A DNA stretch of 64,000 nucleotides from positions 12,475,203 to 12,539,202 of the forward strand of contig NZ_JAGINW010000001.1 of NCBI RefSeq assembly GCF_017876405.1, written 5' to 3'. The notes below the pieces were generated by a model that was not told the DNA's origin, ran no database searches, and worked only from the letters and a program-made list of their open reading frames with translations. Positions 25,834 through 34,858 of this stretch are shown piece after piece; within the stretch, counting starts at the first letter, position 1, and each line of letters begins with the position of its first letter. Source of the stretch: Kibdelosporangium banguiense (GTDB lineage Bacteria > Actinomycetota > Actinomycetes > Mycobacteriales > Pseudonocardiaceae). Both the position numbers and the translations under genes were made by a program.

Positions 25834-26667
25834 TTACAGTTTCCACCGCTCAGCCGGGAAGATCTCCAGGTCGAATTCCCCGAAAGCCTTCTCAAAATCG
25901 TCGTCATCCCACGGTTCACCCGTGAAAACCGGCTCCTTTCTTGCTGGCTGCCGAACCACATGCAAAATATCGCCGGTAAACCTGATCACCTGACCGGTGA
26001 CCGCAGAAGAACGGTCACCGAGCAAGTACGTAATCAGCGGCGCCACCCGATCAGGCGTGTCTTCCGGTTTACTGCGTGTCCGATAGTCCGCCTCCGACAT
26101 CCGCGTCCAGGCCAATGGACACACCGCGTTGACCCGGATACCGAACTTCGCCAGGTCGACCGCCCAGGAAATGCTCATGGACACAACAGCACCCTTGGAA
26201 GCCGCGTAAGTCCCGGCCCCACTCTGGCCGAGAAAAGAAAACGACGCGGCATTGACGATCACCCCGCCGCCCTGCTCCCGCATGACGGCCGCGGCAGCCG
26301 TCCCGCAGTACAACGCCCCCAGCACGTTGACTTCGATCAACGCCCGGATCTGCTCGGGATCGTCCTCCCAGGGCATCGCGTCGTACCGCAGGCCCGCGTT
26401 GTTCACCAGCCCGTCGAGTTTGCCGAACTCCGCGACGCACTGCTCCATCAACTTGGCCGCCCGCCCCAGCTCGGCCACACTGTCCCCATTGGCCACCGCG
26501 CGGCCACCCGCGGCCCGGATACCCGCCGCGACCTCGTCCGCCAGCTCCCCGTCAACGTCGTTGACCAGCACTGATGCCCCAGCATCCGCGGCGTGGACGG
26601 CATAGGCCCTGCCCAGGCCCCGTCCTGCCCCCGTGATCACCACAGCCTTGCCGTCGAGAGTTCCCAT
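25834..26667 (-). CDS. short-chain dehydrogenase/reductase
   Basis: 277 residues from ATG 26667. Classical SDR features: cofactor motif VITGAGRGLGRAYA (residues 9-22), Asp-containing NDVDGE after beta-2 that favours NAD(H), NNAG (about 94), catalytic Ser/Tyr/Lys region with YAASKGAV (about 161). A C-terminal extension of about 40 residues goes beyond the minimal SDR fold. The substrate is unknown. It is convergent with the RNA locus, from which a strong hairpin separates it. Confidence 0.93.
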   Translation of the reverse strand: MGTLDGKAVVITGAGRGLGRAYAVHAADAGASVLVNDVDGELADEVAAGIRAAGGRAVANGDSVAELGRAAKLMEQCVAEFGKLDGLVNNAGLRYDAMPWEDDPEQIRALIEVNVLGALYCGTAAAAVMREQGGGVIVNAASFSFLGQSGAGTYAASKGAVVSMSISWAVDLAKFGIRVNAVCPLAWTRMSEADYRTRSKPEDTPDRVAPLITYLLGDRSSAVTGQVIRFTGDILHVVRQPARKEPVFTGEPWDDDDFEKAFGEFDLEIFPAERWKL

Positions 26668-26732
26668 GATCCCATTGAACCGCTGATCATGGGCCGCGGC
26701 GACCGAAGAGGACAGAACGGTGCCGGGGCGTC

Positions 26733-29075
26733 CTACTTGGCTTTCCCGCCGCCGGCCGGGCCGGTGGTGATCCCGGTGCTGAGTGCCTCGGAACGGTACC
26801 CGAGATTGTTCACGCTCCAGATCGTGAACGGGACCTGAACGTCGCCAGGGCCCGGGGCGACCAGGTTGACCGTGGCGGTGCCGTCGGCCGCCGCGGGCAC
26901 GGTGACTTCAGGATCCTGGCCCCACTTGTACACATAGGCCACGACATTCGACTGGACCGGTGTGAACGTGCACTGGAACCGCTCACCTGGCGAGGGCCGG
27001 TTGGCGTTGCAGGACAGTCTCGGTTCCTTCGGGTGCGCGTAGAACGTGTACAAGGCTGGTTGCGTGATCGTTCCGTCAGCCAGCGTGCCAGTCGCTCTTA
27101 TGTCGTTTCCGTACTGCGTCAGCGGGACGAGCTCGACAGTGGCCGTTCCATCCGGGCCGGCCGGCACCGTGACCGGTGCACCGCCGCGGAACGTGTACGT
27201 GAAGCTGACCGTTTCCGGTACGGCAGCGGTGAACGTGAACCTGCCCGGCAGCCCGACCTCACCGGAGTAGCCGTAGCGCGGGTAGTCCGTACTGTTGATC
27301 TCCGGCGCGTTGGTCGCTATGAAGATGTACTCGTACGCCGTCCCGGACTCGATTTCCCCACTGGTGGTGTGGACAGCCAGCTGTTTGGTGTACGGGGACT
27401 CCGAGATCAGGGTGATCACGGCGGTCCCGTCGGCTCCGACGGGAACTGTGACCGGTGCGTCATCCGACCAGGTGTAGGTGAAGCTCGTCGAGCCGGGCAG
27501 CACCGACGTCAGCTTGACCTGCAAAGGCTTGCCGACAATGGGTGCGGCGGTCAGTACCTCCACCATCGGTGTGCCTTCGTCGACGTTCAGGTAGTGCGCG
27601 TTCGACTCTGTGAAGTTCCCGTTGCCCAGCTTGGCGCTCACCGTGACGACGTTGAACCGCCCGGCAGCGGCCGGGACGACCGTGGCGTGCGCGGTGCCGT
27701 CCGGACCTGCCGGGACCTCGATCGCCGGCCCGTCGTTGAAGCTGTAGACGTACGCGGAAACCGGCGAGGGTGAGCTGAACGTGCAATCCCTGGGCGTACC
27801 CAGGTAACCCGTTTCCGGCGTGCACGTGACTCGAGGCTGGTTGCTGGCGACCCAGAACCGGTACTGGGTCGTCGGGGACTGGTTGCCCGCGGCATCGACG
27901 CTCCGGACAGCCATGGAGAGCGGCCCCGAACGCATGGGAGTGTGCACGATGGTGGCCGAACGAGTCCGGCGATCCGCGGGCACGAAGATGTACGCCTCGA
28001 ACTCGCCGTAGTAGAAGCCGGCAACATCGTCGACACCATTGGCTTTGAAGGTGAACTCACCTGGGACACCGGTACCGCCGCTCCCCGGAGGCGCGTCCGC
28101 GGTGTAGTCCTTCGACGACACTTCGGGCGCCTTGTCCGGCGCGATGAAGTCGGTGCTGAACCTGCAGACCTCGCTCCACGGACCGGTGTCAAGATTGTCC
28201 TTGGCCCGTACCTGCCATGCGTAATCGGTGGCGTCGGCCAGATCGGACTGCTGCACCGACCTTTCCGCGCGGTAGCCGCTCGACCCTTGCGACTGCAGGG
28301 TGACCCGCCGGTCAGGGTGCCGCGTGGGCCAATAGGCGAACTCGTACGTGAGCCACGAGTCGTCCTGGTCGGTCGCGACGGCTGACAGTTGGGTACCGCC
28401 GGGACCGACGACCTTGCGTTGCCCGCAGTCGACGTTGCCCGCCTTCAACGCGGTCGGCTTTCCTGGAGCGCGGTTGGCCTCGATGGTCAAGTGTGCCTGC
28501 GGGTTGTAGGTCCGCCCGAAGCGCGGATCGGACTGCTGCGCATCGGGCAGCCGGAACGCGAACGTGACGCTGGAACGTCCTTCCTGCAACGCTTTCCTCA
28601 ACGCGCCGGAGGCGTCCCACTCGACCCGTGGCGCTGGGCACGGCCCGCCCTGCCCAGGACCTGGGAGGCGCAGTTCCTCAGCGGGCTGTGCCGCCCAGGT
28701 CGGCGTGCGCTTGGACGCTGTCAACCAAGCCTGGGTGGCGAGCTCAGTCGAGCAGTCCGCCACCGTCACTTCGTTGGTGAACAAAGTCGCCGAGACCACC
28801 CGTGTCCCGCGCAACGACGCCAGATCGAAGGTGACGTACGACTTGAACTTGTGCACAGTCCCGCTGGCGAAGACCTGTGCGCCCACAGGCGCATTCCCCT
28901 GGGGATTAACAAAACTCGTCCGTGGCGCCGCCGAGTCGACGTACGCCCAGGAACCGCTGGCGATCGTGGAATACCCCGTGGCCGCCGCGGGCACCACCGC
29001 TGCCGTCAGCACAACCCCGGAAACAATCATGATTCCGGCCGCTCTCGTGAGCAACCGGGAGACCGCAGAGTTCAT
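26733..29075 (-). CDS. large secreted DNRLRE-like/Ig-repeat surface protein
   Basis: 780 residues from ATG 29075, with GAGGGG upstream. Signal peptide LLTRAAGIMIVSGVVLTAAVVPAAA. Residues 35-200 form a DNRLRE/CBM96-like beta domain (SYVTFDLASLRGTRVVSATLF). Next come fibronectin-like (YEFAYWP..YAWQVRAKDN) and at least four Ig-like repeats of about 95 residues carrying the recurrent motif VTVPAGPDGTA or VTVPxGADGTA. No catalytic domain or sortase/cell-wall anchor is seen. It is probably an exported adhesive or carbohydrate-binding protein; its ligand is unknown. Confidence 0.8.
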   Translation of the reverse strand: MNSAVSRLLTRAAGIMIVSGVVLTAAVVPAAATGYSTIASGSWAYVDSAAPRTSFVNPQGNAPVGAQVFASGTVHKFKSYVTFDLASLRGTRVVSATLFTNEVTVADCSTELATQAWLTASKRTPTWAAQPAEELRLPGPGQGGPCPAPRVEWDASGALRKALQEGRSSVTFAFRLPDAQQSDPRFGRTYNPQAHLTIEANRAPGKPTALKAGNVDCGQRKVVGPGGTQLSAVATDQDDSWLTYEFAYWPTRHPDRRVTLQSQGSSGYRAERSVQQSDLADATDYAWQVRAKDNLDTGPWSEVCRFSTDFIAPDKAPEVSSKDYTADAPPGSGGTGVPGEFTFKANGVDDVAGFYYGEFEAYIFVPADRRTRSATIVHTPMRSGPLSMAVRSVDAAGNQSPTTQYRFWVASNQPRVTCTPETGYLGTPRDCTFSSPSPVSAYVYSFNDGPAIEVPAGPDGTAHATVVPAAAGRFNVVTVSAKLGNGNFTESNAHYLNVDEGTPMVEVLTAAPIVGKPLQVKLTSVLPGSTSFTYTWSDDAPVTVPVGADGTAVITLISESPYTKQLAVHTTSGEIESGTAYEYIFIATNAPEINSTDYPRYGYSGEVGLPGRFTFTAAVPETVSFTYTFRGGAPVTVPAGPDGTATVELVPLTQYGNDIRATGTLADGTITQPALYTFYAHPKEPRLSCNANRPSPGERFQCTFTPVQSNVVAYVYKWGQDPEVTVPAAADGTATVNLVAPGPGDVQVPFTIWSVNNLGYRSEALSTGITTGPAGGGKAK

Positions 29076-29199
29076 CCGCCCATCCCCCTCATATCTCACG
29101 CATATCAGACCGCACACCAGCTTGCCGGGACGTCGGCCATCCAGTCCCACTTCGCTGCTCCGAATGACATGGCCCGGTCCAATAAGCACGACGGGATGG

Positions 29200-30072
29200 T
29201 TACAACGCCCAGTCCGGCAACGGTTCGCGCGCAGCGAGCCACTGTTTCGGTACGCCGTCGATCCCGGTATGGGCAGCGACAATGCCGCCGGCGATCGCAC
29301 CCGTCGTGTCGATATCGCCACCGGCTTCGATACAGCTTGTAATCGCCGATGGATAGTCGTCCAGGTATGTCGCCGCCACCCACAACGTGAACGGAACTGT
29401 GTCCTGGGCAGTCACACGGGAACCGTTGCCGAGTTCGTAAGCCGCCTCGGCGACAGACCGGCCAAGCAAGGTAAGGGCCCGGCGAATCCCCTTGGACGTG
29501 TACCCTTTCGCCAGTCCGTCCAGCACTTCGTCAAGAAAATCCCTTGCTGACGGCCGGTTTCGGCGGCTCGCGACGGCGGCGGCCTTGGCAACCGCCACCG
29601 CACCAACGATTCCCTCAGGATGCTGATGGGTGACCTCAGCGGAGAGTGTCGCCTGCTCGACGACTTTGGCCATGTCGTCAGCGAAGTACGCACCCAGCGG
29701 GGCGATGCGCATCGCAGCACCGTTCCCGCACGAGCCTTGGCCGTTGAAAACCGCGCCAGCGGCTACTTGCCAAGGTATTCCGTCACGGACCTTGTGCAGA
29801 ATGAAGAACGCACCCGCACCATATCCGCGGTAGGGCTCGCAGCGGTCCGCGAAGGTCGCTGCGAGCCGATCCTGGTCGACCGCGCCATGATCACGCAGTT
29901 CGGTGATCAGATTGCAGGCCATTTCAGTGTCATCCGTCCACTCCCATGGCCCGGCGGGCGGATTGCCGGCCCGAAGATCCGGCAGGGAGCGACCAACCAT
30001 GAAGAACTGCGCCCCCAGCGCGTCCCCCACAGACAAACCATCAAGCGATTCATATGCCGATCGAAGTGACAT
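29200..30072 (-). CDS. ADP-ribosylglycohydrolase-family protein
   Basis: 290 residues from ATG 30072. The metal-binding motifs of the family are present: GDALGAQF near the N-terminus, EWTDDTEMA (about residue 46) and GGDIDTTGAIAGGIVAA (about 248). Enzymes of this fold remove ADP-ribose from proteins or from dinitrogenase reductase, or hydrolyse other ADP-ribosyl bonds. The open frame extends 52 codons further upstream but that part lacks family similarity. No ADP-ribosyltransferase is visible nearby, so the target is unknown. Confidence 0.92.
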   Translation of the reverse strand: MSLRSAYESLDGLSVGDALGAQFFMVGRSLPDLRAGNPPAGPWEWTDDTEMACNLITELRDHGAVDQDRLAATFADRCEPYRGYGAGAFFILHKVRDGIPWQVAAGAVFNGQGSCGNGAAMRIAPLGAYFADDMAKVVEQATLSAEVTHQHPEGIVGAVAVAKAAAVASRRNRPSARDFLDEVLDGLAKGYTSKGIRRALTLLGRSVAEAAYELGNGSRVTAQDTVPFTLWVAATYLDDYPSAITSCIEAGGDIDTTGAIAGGIVAAHTGIDGVPKQWLAAREPLPDWAL

Positions 30073-30332
30073 CACCGATGAGCCTATCGGCTCAGGGCGG
30101 CCAGGGATATCCCTGCTGCTCGGCGAATTCCCGGGAGCCGCCGACGATTCTGCCGATCCGGCGCGGATCGTTCGATCGAGTAGTAGCCGACAGTCCGGCG
30201 AATCGCCTGAACCCTGCCGGCACGGCAACGAAACCCCCGGACATCACCCTGGTGCGGCTCGTCCTGTTCGACCAGCGCTCGTACGACGCCTTCGCCGCCC
30301 AGGTGTAAGCACTAAACCAGCCAGGCACGAAA
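30073..30332. other. intergenic stretch, no gene supported
   Basis: Between the ADP-ribosylglycohydrolase start and the nrdJ terminator there are short open frames on both strands (84 codons plus, 81 codons minus). Neither has a good ribosome-binding site or recognisable similarity. The region should contain the promoter of the ADP-ribosylglycohydrolase gene, but no convincing -10/-35 pair was identified. Confidence 0.4.
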
Positions 30333-30373
30333 GCCAAGCGGGGTGCCGGCCAGTGGCCGGCACCCCGCTTGGC
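30333..30373. terminator. 19-bp perfect hairpin downstream of nrdJ
   Basis: A 19-base arm at 30333-30351 pairs without mismatch to 30355-30373 around the loop AGT. It begins eight bases beyond the nrdJ stop on the minus strand. No T run follows, as is usual in high-GC actinobacteria. Confidence 0.88.
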
Positions 30374-30380
30374 AACAGGA

Positions 30381-33176
30381 TCAGCTGCAGCCGGAGGTTG
30401 AGCCGCAGCCTTCGCAGACGTAGCAGGAGCCGGCGGGACGCATCTTGGTGCCGCAGGTCATGCAGAGGGGGGCGTCGGCGACTGTGCCGAGCTGGAGTTC
30501 GATGAGCTCGGTGGAGCTGTGGGCCTTCTCGATCTCCGGCTTGGCCGCCGGTTTTCCGGATTCCACTGTGGAGCGCATGCCTTCGAGGTCCACAGTGGAG
30601 TCCTCGGGCGAGCCGTAGTCGGCGGTGACCTGGGCGGAGCGCTCATCGGCGGTGAAGATGCCGAGCTGGGCGCGCTTCTCGTAGGGCAGGTAGTCCAGCG
30701 CCAGCCTGCGGAACAGGTAGTCCAGGACGCTGGTGGCGATCCGGACGTCCGGGTCGTCGGTCATCCCAGCCGGTTCGAAGCGCAGGTTCTGGAACTTCGA
30801 AACGTAGAACTCCAGCGGGATCCCGTACTGCAGACCGACCGAGATGGACATCGAGAAGGCGTCCATCACACCGGCCAGGGTCGAGCCCTGCTTGCCCAGC
30901 TTGACGAAGATCTCGCCGAGGCCGTCGTCGGGGTACGAGCCCGCGTGCAGGTAGCCCTCGGCGCCGCCGACTGTGAAGGACACCGTCTGGGACGGGCGCT
31001 TCTTGGGCAGGCGCTTGCGCACCGGCCGGTACTCGACGACGGTTTCCTTCTCCTTGTCGGCGCGGGCAGACTTGCCGGCCGAGAGCGGCTGGCCGACCTT
31101 GCAGTTGTCGCGATAGATCGCGAGCGCCTTGAGGCCCAGCTTCCAGCCCTGGAAGTAGATCTCCTCGACGTCCTCGACGGTCGCCGACTCCGGCATGTTC
31201 ACCGTCTTGGAGATCGCGCCGGAGATGAACGGCTGCACCGCGGCCATCATCCGGACGTGGCCCATCGGCGCGATCGAGCGCTCGCCCATGGCGCAGTCGA
31301 AGACCTCGTAGTGCTCGCGGCGCAGGCCCGGCGCGTCGATGACGTGACCGTGCTCGGCGATGAACTCCACAATCGCCTCGACCTGCTCGTCCTGGTAGCC
31401 CAAGGACTTCAGCGCACGCGGCACGGTCTGGTTGACGATCTGCATCGAGCCGCCGCCGACCAGCTTCTTGAACTTCACCAGTGCCAGGTCCGGCTCGATG
31501 CCGGTGGTGTCGCAGTCCATCATCAGGCCGATGGTGCCGGTCGGGGCCAGCACGGAGGCCTGCGCGTTACGCCAGCCGTCGCGCACGCCGATGTCCAGGC
31601 CGCGCCGCCATTCCTCGCCGGCGATGCGCTGGATCGCGGTGTCGTCCGCGGCAAGCGTGCGGATCAGGTCGTTGGCCGCAGCGTGCTTACGGATCACGCG
31701 GATGTGCGGCTCGGCGTTGCGGGCGTAGCCCTCGTACGGGCCAACGACACCGGCGAGCTCGGCGGAACGACGGTAGGCAACGCCGTTCATCAGCGAGGTG
31801 ATCGCCGCGGCGAGCGAGCGGCCGCCTTCGGAGTCGTACGCGTGGCCGGTCGCCATGAGCAGCGCGCCCAGGTTGGCGTAGCCGATGCCCAGCTGACGGA
31901 ACTTACGCGTGGTCTCGGCGATCGGCTGCGTCGGGAAGTCGGCGAAGCAGATCGAGATGTCCATCGCGGTGATGACGAACTCGACAGCCTTGACGAACGT
32001 CTGCGCGTCGAACGTGCCGTCGGTGCGCAGGAACTTCATCAGGTTCAGCGACGCGAGGTTGCAGCTGGAGTTGTCCAGGTGCATGTACTCGCTGCACGGG
32101 TTCGAAGCGGTGATCCGGCCCGACTCGGGGCAGGTGTGCCAGTCGTTGATCGTGCTGTCGTACTGGATGCCCGGGTCCGCGCACTCCCAAGCGGCCTGCG
32201 CCAGCTTGCGGAACAGCTTCTTCGCGTCGACCTCGTCGAGAACCTCGTTGGTGCCACGCGAACGCAGCCCGAACTTGGCGTCGTTCTCCACCGCGTGCAT
32301 GAACTCGTCCGACACGCGGATCGAGTTGTTGGCGTTCTGGTACTGGACGGAGGTGATGTCCTTGCCGCCAAGGTCCATGTCGAAACCGGCGTCCCGCAGA
32401 ACGCGGATCTTGCGCTCTTCCTTGGCCTTGGTCTCGATGAACTCCTCGACGTCCGGGTGGTCCACGTCGAGCACGACCATCTTGGCCGCACGACGGGTCG
32501 CGCCACCGGACTTGATGGTCCCGGCGGACGCGTCGGCGCCGCGCATGAACGACACCGGGCCGGACGCGGTGCCGCCGGAGGACAGCAGCTCCTTGGAGGA
32601 ACGGATCCGCGAGAGGTTCAGGCCCGCGCCCGAACCGCCCTTGAAGATCAGGCCCTCTTCCTTGTACCAGTTGAGGATCGACTCCATCGTGTCGTCCACG
32701 GCGAGGATGAAGCAGGCACTGACCTGCTGCGGGGAGGCGGTGCCGACGTTGAACCAGACCGGCGAGTTGAAGCTGAACACCTGGTGCAACAGCATGTAGG
32801 TGAGCTCGTGCTCGAAGATCTCCGCGTCGGCGGGCGAGGCGAAGTAGCTGTGCTCGACACCGGCCGCCACGTACTTCTTGACCACGCGGTCGATCAGCTG
32901 ACGCAGGCTGCTCTCCCGCACCTGGGAGCCGACCGCGCCGCGGAAGTACTTGCTCGTCACGATGTTGACCGCGTTGACCGACCAGAAGTCGGGGAACTCG
33001 ACGCCGCGCTGCTCGAAGTTCACCGACCCGTCGCGCCAGTTCGTCATCACGACGTCGCGCTTCTCCCACGTGACCGCGTCGTAGGGGTGCACGCCCTCAG
33101 TCGTGTACACCCGCTCCATCCGCAGGCCGCTCACCTGCTGATCGCCCCCAGCGGGTGCACCCACCGTCTCCGTCAT
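30381..33176 (-). CDS. nrdJ: vitamin B12-dependent (class II) ribonucleotide reductase
   Basis: 931 residues from ATG 33176 with a GAGGG-type ribosome-binding site. Catalytic landmarks: NPCSEYMHLDNSSCNLASLN with the active-site cysteine region (about residue 370), the N-terminal reducing cysteine in QVSACFILAVDDTM (about 158), and a C-terminal redox/zinc cluster CMTCGTKM..CYVCEGCGSTSGCS. The enzyme reduces ribonucleotides to deoxyribonucleotides using adenosylcobalamin, so it is oxygen-independent. The nrdR repressor lies immediately upstream on the same strand; the 110-bp gap between them is too short for a cobalamin riboswitch and none was seen. B12 dependence links it to the riboswitch-controlled importer near 46 kb. 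Confidence 0.97.
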   Translation of the reverse strand: MTETVGAPAGGDQQVSGLRMERVYTTEGVHPYDAVTWEKRDVVMTNWRDGSVNFEQRGVEFPDFWSVNAVNIVTSKYFRGAVGSQVRESSLRQLIDRVVKKYVAAGVEHSYFASPADAEIFEHELTYMLLHQVFSFNSPVWFNVGTASPQQVSACFILAVDDTMESILNWYKEEGLIFKGGSGAGLNLSRIRSSKELLSSGGTASGPVSFMRGADASAGTIKSGGATRRAAKMVVLDVDHPDVEEFIETKAKEERKIRVLRDAGFDMDLGGKDITSVQYQNANNSIRVSDEFMHAVENDAKFGLRSRGTNEVLDEVDAKKLFRKLAQAAWECADPGIQYDSTINDWHTCPESGRITASNPCSEYMHLDNSSCNLASLNLMKFLRTDGTFDAQTFVKAVEFVITAMDISICFADFPTQPIAETTRKFRQLGIGYANLGALLMATGHAYDSEGGRSLAAAITSLMNGVAYRRSAELAGVVGPYEGYARNAEPHIRVIRKHAAANDLIRTLAADDTAIQRIAGEEWRRGLDIGVRDGWRNAQASVLAPTGTIGLMMDCDTTGIEPDLALVKFKKLVGGGSMQIVNQTVPRALKSLGYQDEQVEAIVEFIAEHGHVIDAPGLRREHYEVFDCAMGERSIAPMGHVRMMAAVQPFISGAISKTVNMPESATVEDVEEIYFQGWKLGLKALAIYRDNCKVGQPLSAGKSARADKEKETVVEYRPVRKRLPKKRPSQTVSFTVGGAEGYLHAGSYPDDGLGEIFVKLGKQGSTLAGVMDAFSMSISVGLQYGIPLEFYVSKFQNLRFEPAGMTDDPDVRIATSVLDYLFRRLALDYLPYEKRAQLGIFTADERSAQVTADYGSPEDSTVDLEGMRSTVESGKPAAKPEIEKAHSSTELIELQLGTVADAPLCMTCGTKMRPAGSCYVCEGCGSTSGCS

Positions 33177-33286
33177 GACCAGTCCCTCTCCCTCAACACT
33201 CGCGATAACTGGCGCGGCCACGGCCGGGGTACCCGTCCGATCCGGTCCGAGCGTGTTCTTTGTCGTTCTCTGGCGGGTCCGGCGGG

Positions 33287-33757
33287 TCACTCCTGGCCCT
33301 CCGCCCGCTCAGCCATCGCCGCCTTCAGGCCGGCGATCTCCTTCTCGAAGTCCTCCACCGAGGTGAAGGACCGGTAGACGCTGGCGAACCGCAGGTACGC
33401 GACCCCGTCGAGCTCACGCAACGGGCCGAGGATGGCCAGCCCCACCTCGTGGCTCGGAATCTCGGCACAGCCGGTGGACCGGATCGACTCCTCGACGCGG
33501 TGGGCCAGCTGCTGCAGCTGGTCCTCGTCGACCGGACGGCCCTGGCAGGCACGCTGCACACCGCGGACGACCTTGTCGCGGCTGAAGGGTTCCGTCACGC
33601 CGGAGCGCTTGACCACCGCCAGCACCGCCTCCTCGACGGTGGTGAACCTGCGCCCGCAGTTGGAGCAAGACCGCCTGCGCCGGATGACCTGCCCCTCGTC
33701 GACTTCGCGCGAGTCGACCACGCGGGAGTCGGAGTGCCGGCAGAACGGGCATCTCAT
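33287..33757 (-). CDS. nrdR: transcriptional repressor NrdR
   Basis: 156 residues from ATG 33757. The N-terminal zinc ribbon is MRCPFCRHSDSRVVDSR..CSNCGRRFTT and the ATP-cone domain follows (VVKRSGVTEPFSRDKVVRGVQRAC). NrdR senses the ATP/dATP balance and represses ribonucleotide reductase genes at paired NrdR boxes. It is the first gene of an nrdR-nrdJ operon as in streptomycetes, and is placed as Rv2718c is relative to chiZ/lexA in mycobacteria. A candidate box pair lies upstream at 33885-33912, giving autoregulation. Confidence 0.97.
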   Translation of the reverse strand: MRCPFCRHSDSRVVDSREVDEGQVIRRRRSCSNCGRRFTTVEEAVLAVVKRSGVTEPFSRDKVVRGVQRACQGRPVDEDQLQQLAHRVEESIRSTGCAEIPSHEVGLAILGPLRELDGVAYLRFASVYRSFTSVEDFEKEIAGLKAAMAERAEGQE

Positions 33758-33881
33758 GGCTTGCACCCCTCGGTCTCACTGACAGTCATCCATCAACACC
33801 CGTGCGTCACCGCAACAGCCTGGCTGGTGATCGACTTGTGGATGGAACGTGGACAACTCGTCCGGCTCCAGCCCCAACCTG

Positions 33882-33917
33882 TGGACTAAATACAGCGGTG
33901 TAACTACTAGATGTTGG
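33882..33917 (-). promoter_or_regulatory. candidate NrdR-box pair upstream of nrdR-nrdJ
   Basis: On the minus strand, CAACATCTAGTAGT and CTGTATTTAGTCCA resemble the NrdR-box form CAACATnTAGTnGT. Their shared cores (ATCTAGT at 33906-33912, ATTTAGT at 33885-33891) lie 21 bp apart, two helical turns, as expected for side-by-side repressor binding. The second box is weak. Confidence 0.4.
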
Positions 33918-34105
33918 GGTGACAGTATGCCCGAGGCCTATTCGACGCAACTCGACACCCCGGTTGTTCCGGCGTGTCTCCCCCGGTCGTGGACGCGGAG
34001 TGGCGAGCACCACACCGCGTGTAGATCCGGACCGGACCGCACAACGCAATCAGCCGTTCGAGGGAACACGGGATGAACGAGCCGCCAACAGCCCGCACAT
34101 GCTAA

Positions 34106-34133
34106 GTGCCCTCAGCGCGAGCGCTGAAGGCAC
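34106..34133. terminator. hairpin downstream of the chiZ-like gene
   Basis: GTGCCCTCAGCG (34106-34117) pairs with CGCTGAAGGCAC (34122-34133), twelve base pairs with one G-U, around CGAG. It lies 60-90 bases beyond the chiZ-like stop on the minus strand. Confidence 0.65.
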
Positions 34134-34194
34134 CTGGACGTACAGCCCCCGTCGGGGACATGGGTATTTTTGTCAGTTCGCGGGCGGGCCCGGG

Positions 34195-34650
34195 TCAGGG
34201 GGCGAAGGGGACCTGGAGGGCCTGTCCGGCGAGCACACCGTTGCCCGCGATCTCGTTGAGTTCATGGATCCGCTGGACGACCGCGCCTGGGTCATAGCCG
34301 GGGGCCGAGCGCTCAGCCACGTCCCACAACGTCTCGCCGGGCTCCACCCACACAACGGCCGTACGGTCCGGGACCGCGTCGCCGACGAAGGCATCAGCGA
34401 GCATGCCGACACCGAGAACACCCAGGAACACGACGAGTCCAATCAGAACGGACGCCGCGACACGGCGGCGACGGCGAATGACCGGGGTGCATGTGGCGAC
34501 CCGGGCCCGCGCGCGATGACGGGGTGCACGGCGGGGCGCGGGGCGCCGTGCAGGGGCCTCTTCGATCTCGGGCAGCGGCGGAACCAGCCGGAGCACTGGC
34601 CTGGCATCCAACTGCGACAGGTCGATCTTCGTACGTACCGGAGCCGCCAT
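34195..34650 (-). CDS. LysM-domain cell-division suppressor, ChiZ/DivS-like
   Basis: 151 residues from ATG 34650 with a strong GAGGAGG site. A long basic N-terminal cytoplasmic segment is followed by one transmembrane helix (VAASVLIGLVVFLGVLGVGML, about 77-97) and a C-terminal extracytoplasmic LysM domain (VEPGETLWDVAERSAPGYDPGAVVQRIHELNEI...LAGQALQVP). The divergent arrangement with lexA and position next to nrdR match mycobacterial Rv2719c (ChiZ) and corynebacterial DivS, which block septation during the SOS response. Two SOS boxes in the shared intergenic region support DNA-damage control. Confidence 0.88.
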   Translation of the reverse strand: MAAPVRTKIDLSQLDARPVLRLVPPLPEIEEAPARRPAPRRAPRHRARARVATCTPVIRRRRRVAASVLIGLVVFLGVLGVGMLADAFVGDAVPDRTAVVWVEPGETLWDVAERSAPGYDPGAVVQRIHELNEIAGNGVLAGQALQVPFAP

Positions 34651-34678
34651 GCCGTATCCTCCTCGCGAGGGCTGAAGA

Positions 34679-34694
34679 TCGAACACCGGTTCGA
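34679..34694. promoter_or_regulatory. SOS box (LexA site) proximal to chiZ-like gene
   Basis: TCGAACACCGGTTCGA is a perfect inverted repeat that fits the actinobacterial SOS consensus TCGAAC(N4)GTTCGA. It is 29 bp upstream of the chiZ-like start. A degenerate half-conserved copy (TCGAACGTCCGTGCGA) follows directly at 34695-34710. Confidence 0.92.
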
Positions 34695-34760
34695 TCGAAC
34701 GTCCGTGCGAATGTGTACCACCAACCACCGACAAAAATCGAGATCTGCCCGGCGTGTCCC

Positions 34761-34776
34761 TCGAACAGGTGTTTGA
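34761..34776. promoter_or_regulatory. SOS box (LexA site) proximal to lexA
   Basis: TCGAACAGGTGTTTGA matches the consensus TCGAACRNRYGTTYGA. It lies about 83 bp before the lexA start and should mediate lexA autorepression. Confidence 0.9.
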
Positions 34777-34858
34777 TCTCCTGGTCGAAGCGGGCTACGG
34801 TCAGTGAAGATGATCGAGCTCGCCCACAGGTGGGCGACGCATTTTGGAGGCGGAAGCG

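Noticed and set aside
30054..30308. Small plus-strand gene between the ADP-ribosylglycohydrolase and nrdJ
   Set aside because: No ribosome-binding site and no family; part of it overlaps the start of the divergent gene.
33177..33286. Cobalamin riboswitch before nrdJ
   Set aside because: Expected in some actinobacteria, but the nrdR-nrdJ gap is only about 110 bp and contains none of the B12-box blocks.
30519..33377. A 952-codon open frame antisense to nrdJ
   Set aside because: It is the GC-driven shadow of nrdJ: no start context, no domain, and a His/Arg/Asp-rich composition typical of antisense frames.
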